Source: Bosea sp. (in: a-proteobacteria) (GTDB taxonomy: Bacteria > Pseudomonadota > Alphaproteobacteria > Rhizobiales > Beijerinckiaceae). Taken from it: a DNA stretch of 64,000 nucleotides. Shown here piece after piece: positions 63,450 through 64,000 of the stretch. The DNA lies in contig NZ_JAMLIX010000002.1 in the NCBI RefSeq assembly GCF_023953965.1, positions 186,001-250,000 on the forward strand, in the 5' to 3' direction. The translations under genes and the position numbers were made by a program. The notes under the pieces were generated by a model. That model was given only the letters and a program-made list of their open reading frames with translations, was not told the origin of the DNA and did not search any database. Positions within the stretch are counted from its first letter, which is position 1. Each line of letters starts with the position of its first letter.

Positions 63450-63773
63450 CTAGCCGAGACCGAGAAACAGCGCCAGCGAGCGATTCACGCTGATCAGCGT
63501 CTCGGCATCGAGGCGGCCGAAAACCCGGCCGATCCGGTCCCGGCGCAGGGTCATCGCTTTGTCGACCATGATCTGGGAGGTAAGGCGCAGGCCGTTGGTG
63601 GCGTCCGGCTCGACCGCCAGCCGGACCAGCGGGGCATTGACGAGATCACTGGAGATGAGCAGCACGGTCACCGTCGCCGTCGCCTCGAACGGATCGGCCT
63701 GAATGATCAGGGCCGGGCGCGGCTTGCCGAAATCCCCCGCGAGCGCGACGGTGACGAGGTCGCCACGCTTCAT
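63450..63773 (-). CDS. MazF/PemK-family toxin
   Basis: 107 residues. MKRGDLVTVALAGDFGKPRP plus ALIIQADPF is the standard MazF beginning, followed by VTVLLISSDLVNAPLVRLAV and the TSQIMVDKAMTLRRDRIGR segment. MazF enzymes cut RNA and stop growth until neutralised. It overlaps its upstream antitoxin gene by 4 bases and lies 4 bp from the end of the convergent PLP enzyme gene. Confidence 0.93.
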   Translation of the reverse strand: MKRGDLVTVALAGDFGKPRPALIIQADPFEATATVTVLLISSDLVNAPLVRLAVEPDATNGLRLTSQIMVDKAMTLRRDRIGRVFGRLDAETLISVNRSLALFLGLG

Positions 63774-63991
63774 TCGGGAGCGCGGTCCAGGTCTTCCAGC
63801 GCGGCGTCGAGGAACGCCTCCAGATCCCGATCGGCGCTGTCGCTGACGGCGACGAGGCGAGCCTGACGGCGGCATTCCTCATCGAAGCCGGGCCGGCGCG
63901 TATCGGGAATCCAGATCTGGACCGGTCGCAGCCCGGCTGCTCGCAGGGTGTCGCGGCGCTTCTGAACGCGTCTGGCCGTCGAGGCGGGCAT
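63770..63991 (-). CDS. MazE-type antitoxin (DUF3018)
   Basis: 73 residues. RVQKRRDTLRAAGLRPVQIW followed by IPDTRRPGFDEECRRQARL is the DUF3018 antitoxin pattern; the acidic C-terminus LEAFLDAALEDLDRAPE would bind the toxin. The ATG at 63991 is 9 bases from the edge, so the promoter is cut off. The gene looks complete. Confidence 0.88.
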   Translation of the reverse strand: MPASTARRVQKRRDTLRAAGLRPVQIWIPDTRRPGFDEECRRQARLVAVSDSADRDLEAFLDAALEDLDRAPE

Positions 63992-64000
63992 GTCGGCTCT

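Overview
The window is a high-GC chromosomal segment of an alphaproteobacterium, most likely of the order Hyphomicrobiales (Rhizobiales), perhaps Bosea or a near relative. This rests on a giant GPR/RgsE-type polar-growth protein, a hisZ-hisG pair with long-form HisG, an R. etli-type asparaginase, CIRCE-controlled groESL, and small palindromic intergenic repeats of a kind seen in this order. The genus is inference. About 53 protein genes are supported. I saw no tRNA, rRNA, CRISPR array, transposase or prophage block. Coding is dense, with many 4-base ATGA/GTGA overlaps.

Left part (1-16.9 kb): the end of a glycolate oxidase operon (glcD, partial glcE) with a divergent LysR regulator; hisZ-hisG; a META/HslJ protein; a BacA/YddA-like ABC exporter; an orphan branched-chain amino acid binding protein; groES-groEL with promoter, CIRCE operator, a duplicated 3' tail and terminator; an EamA transporter; a Wzx-like flippase; and two L,D-transpeptidases around a DUF2076 gene. 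Middle left (17-27.6 kb): a catabolic region centred on amides and D-amino acids (amidase, metallo-deacetylase, GNAT, RidA, D-threonine-aldolase-like enzyme), an orphan VgrG-tail-like beta-helix protein, a DUF1028 protein, a gamma-glutamyltransferase-like enzyme, a four-carbon acid sugar kinase and a creatininase-family amidohydrolase.

Middle (27.6-42 kb): a coiled-coil protein of unknown function, a four-gene Mla/MCE lipid transport operon, the 1,963-residue GPR/RgsE-like protein built from 22- and 33-residue repeats, a lone histidine phosphotransfer protein with a possible CtrA site, a ferredoxin, a universal stress protein, a CoxE-like VWA protein coupled to a small membrane protein, and HU.

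Right part (42-64 kb): a purine module in which xdhA-xdhB-xdhC are joined by overlaps to a complete BMP-type nucleoside ABC importer, with guanine deaminase divergent; then D-amino acid transaminase, a malic enzyme with phosphotransacetylase domain, a lone AsnC/RAM domain, a kynurenine-formamidase-like hydrolase, the asparaginase, MeaB, tandem DUF900 lipoprotein hydrolases, a trans-sulfuration-family PLP enzyme and a MazEF-type pair at the edge. Metabolically the segment favours scavenging of nitrogen compounds (purines, amides, asparagine, D-amino acids, gamma-glutamyl compounds) alongside envelope growth and lipid traffic. I found no clearly new defence or mobile system. The strongest points for follow-up are the GPR/RgsE-like protein, the purine uptake-oxidation operon, the orphan beta-helix protein, the duplicated groEL tail hairpins and the palindromic repeats.
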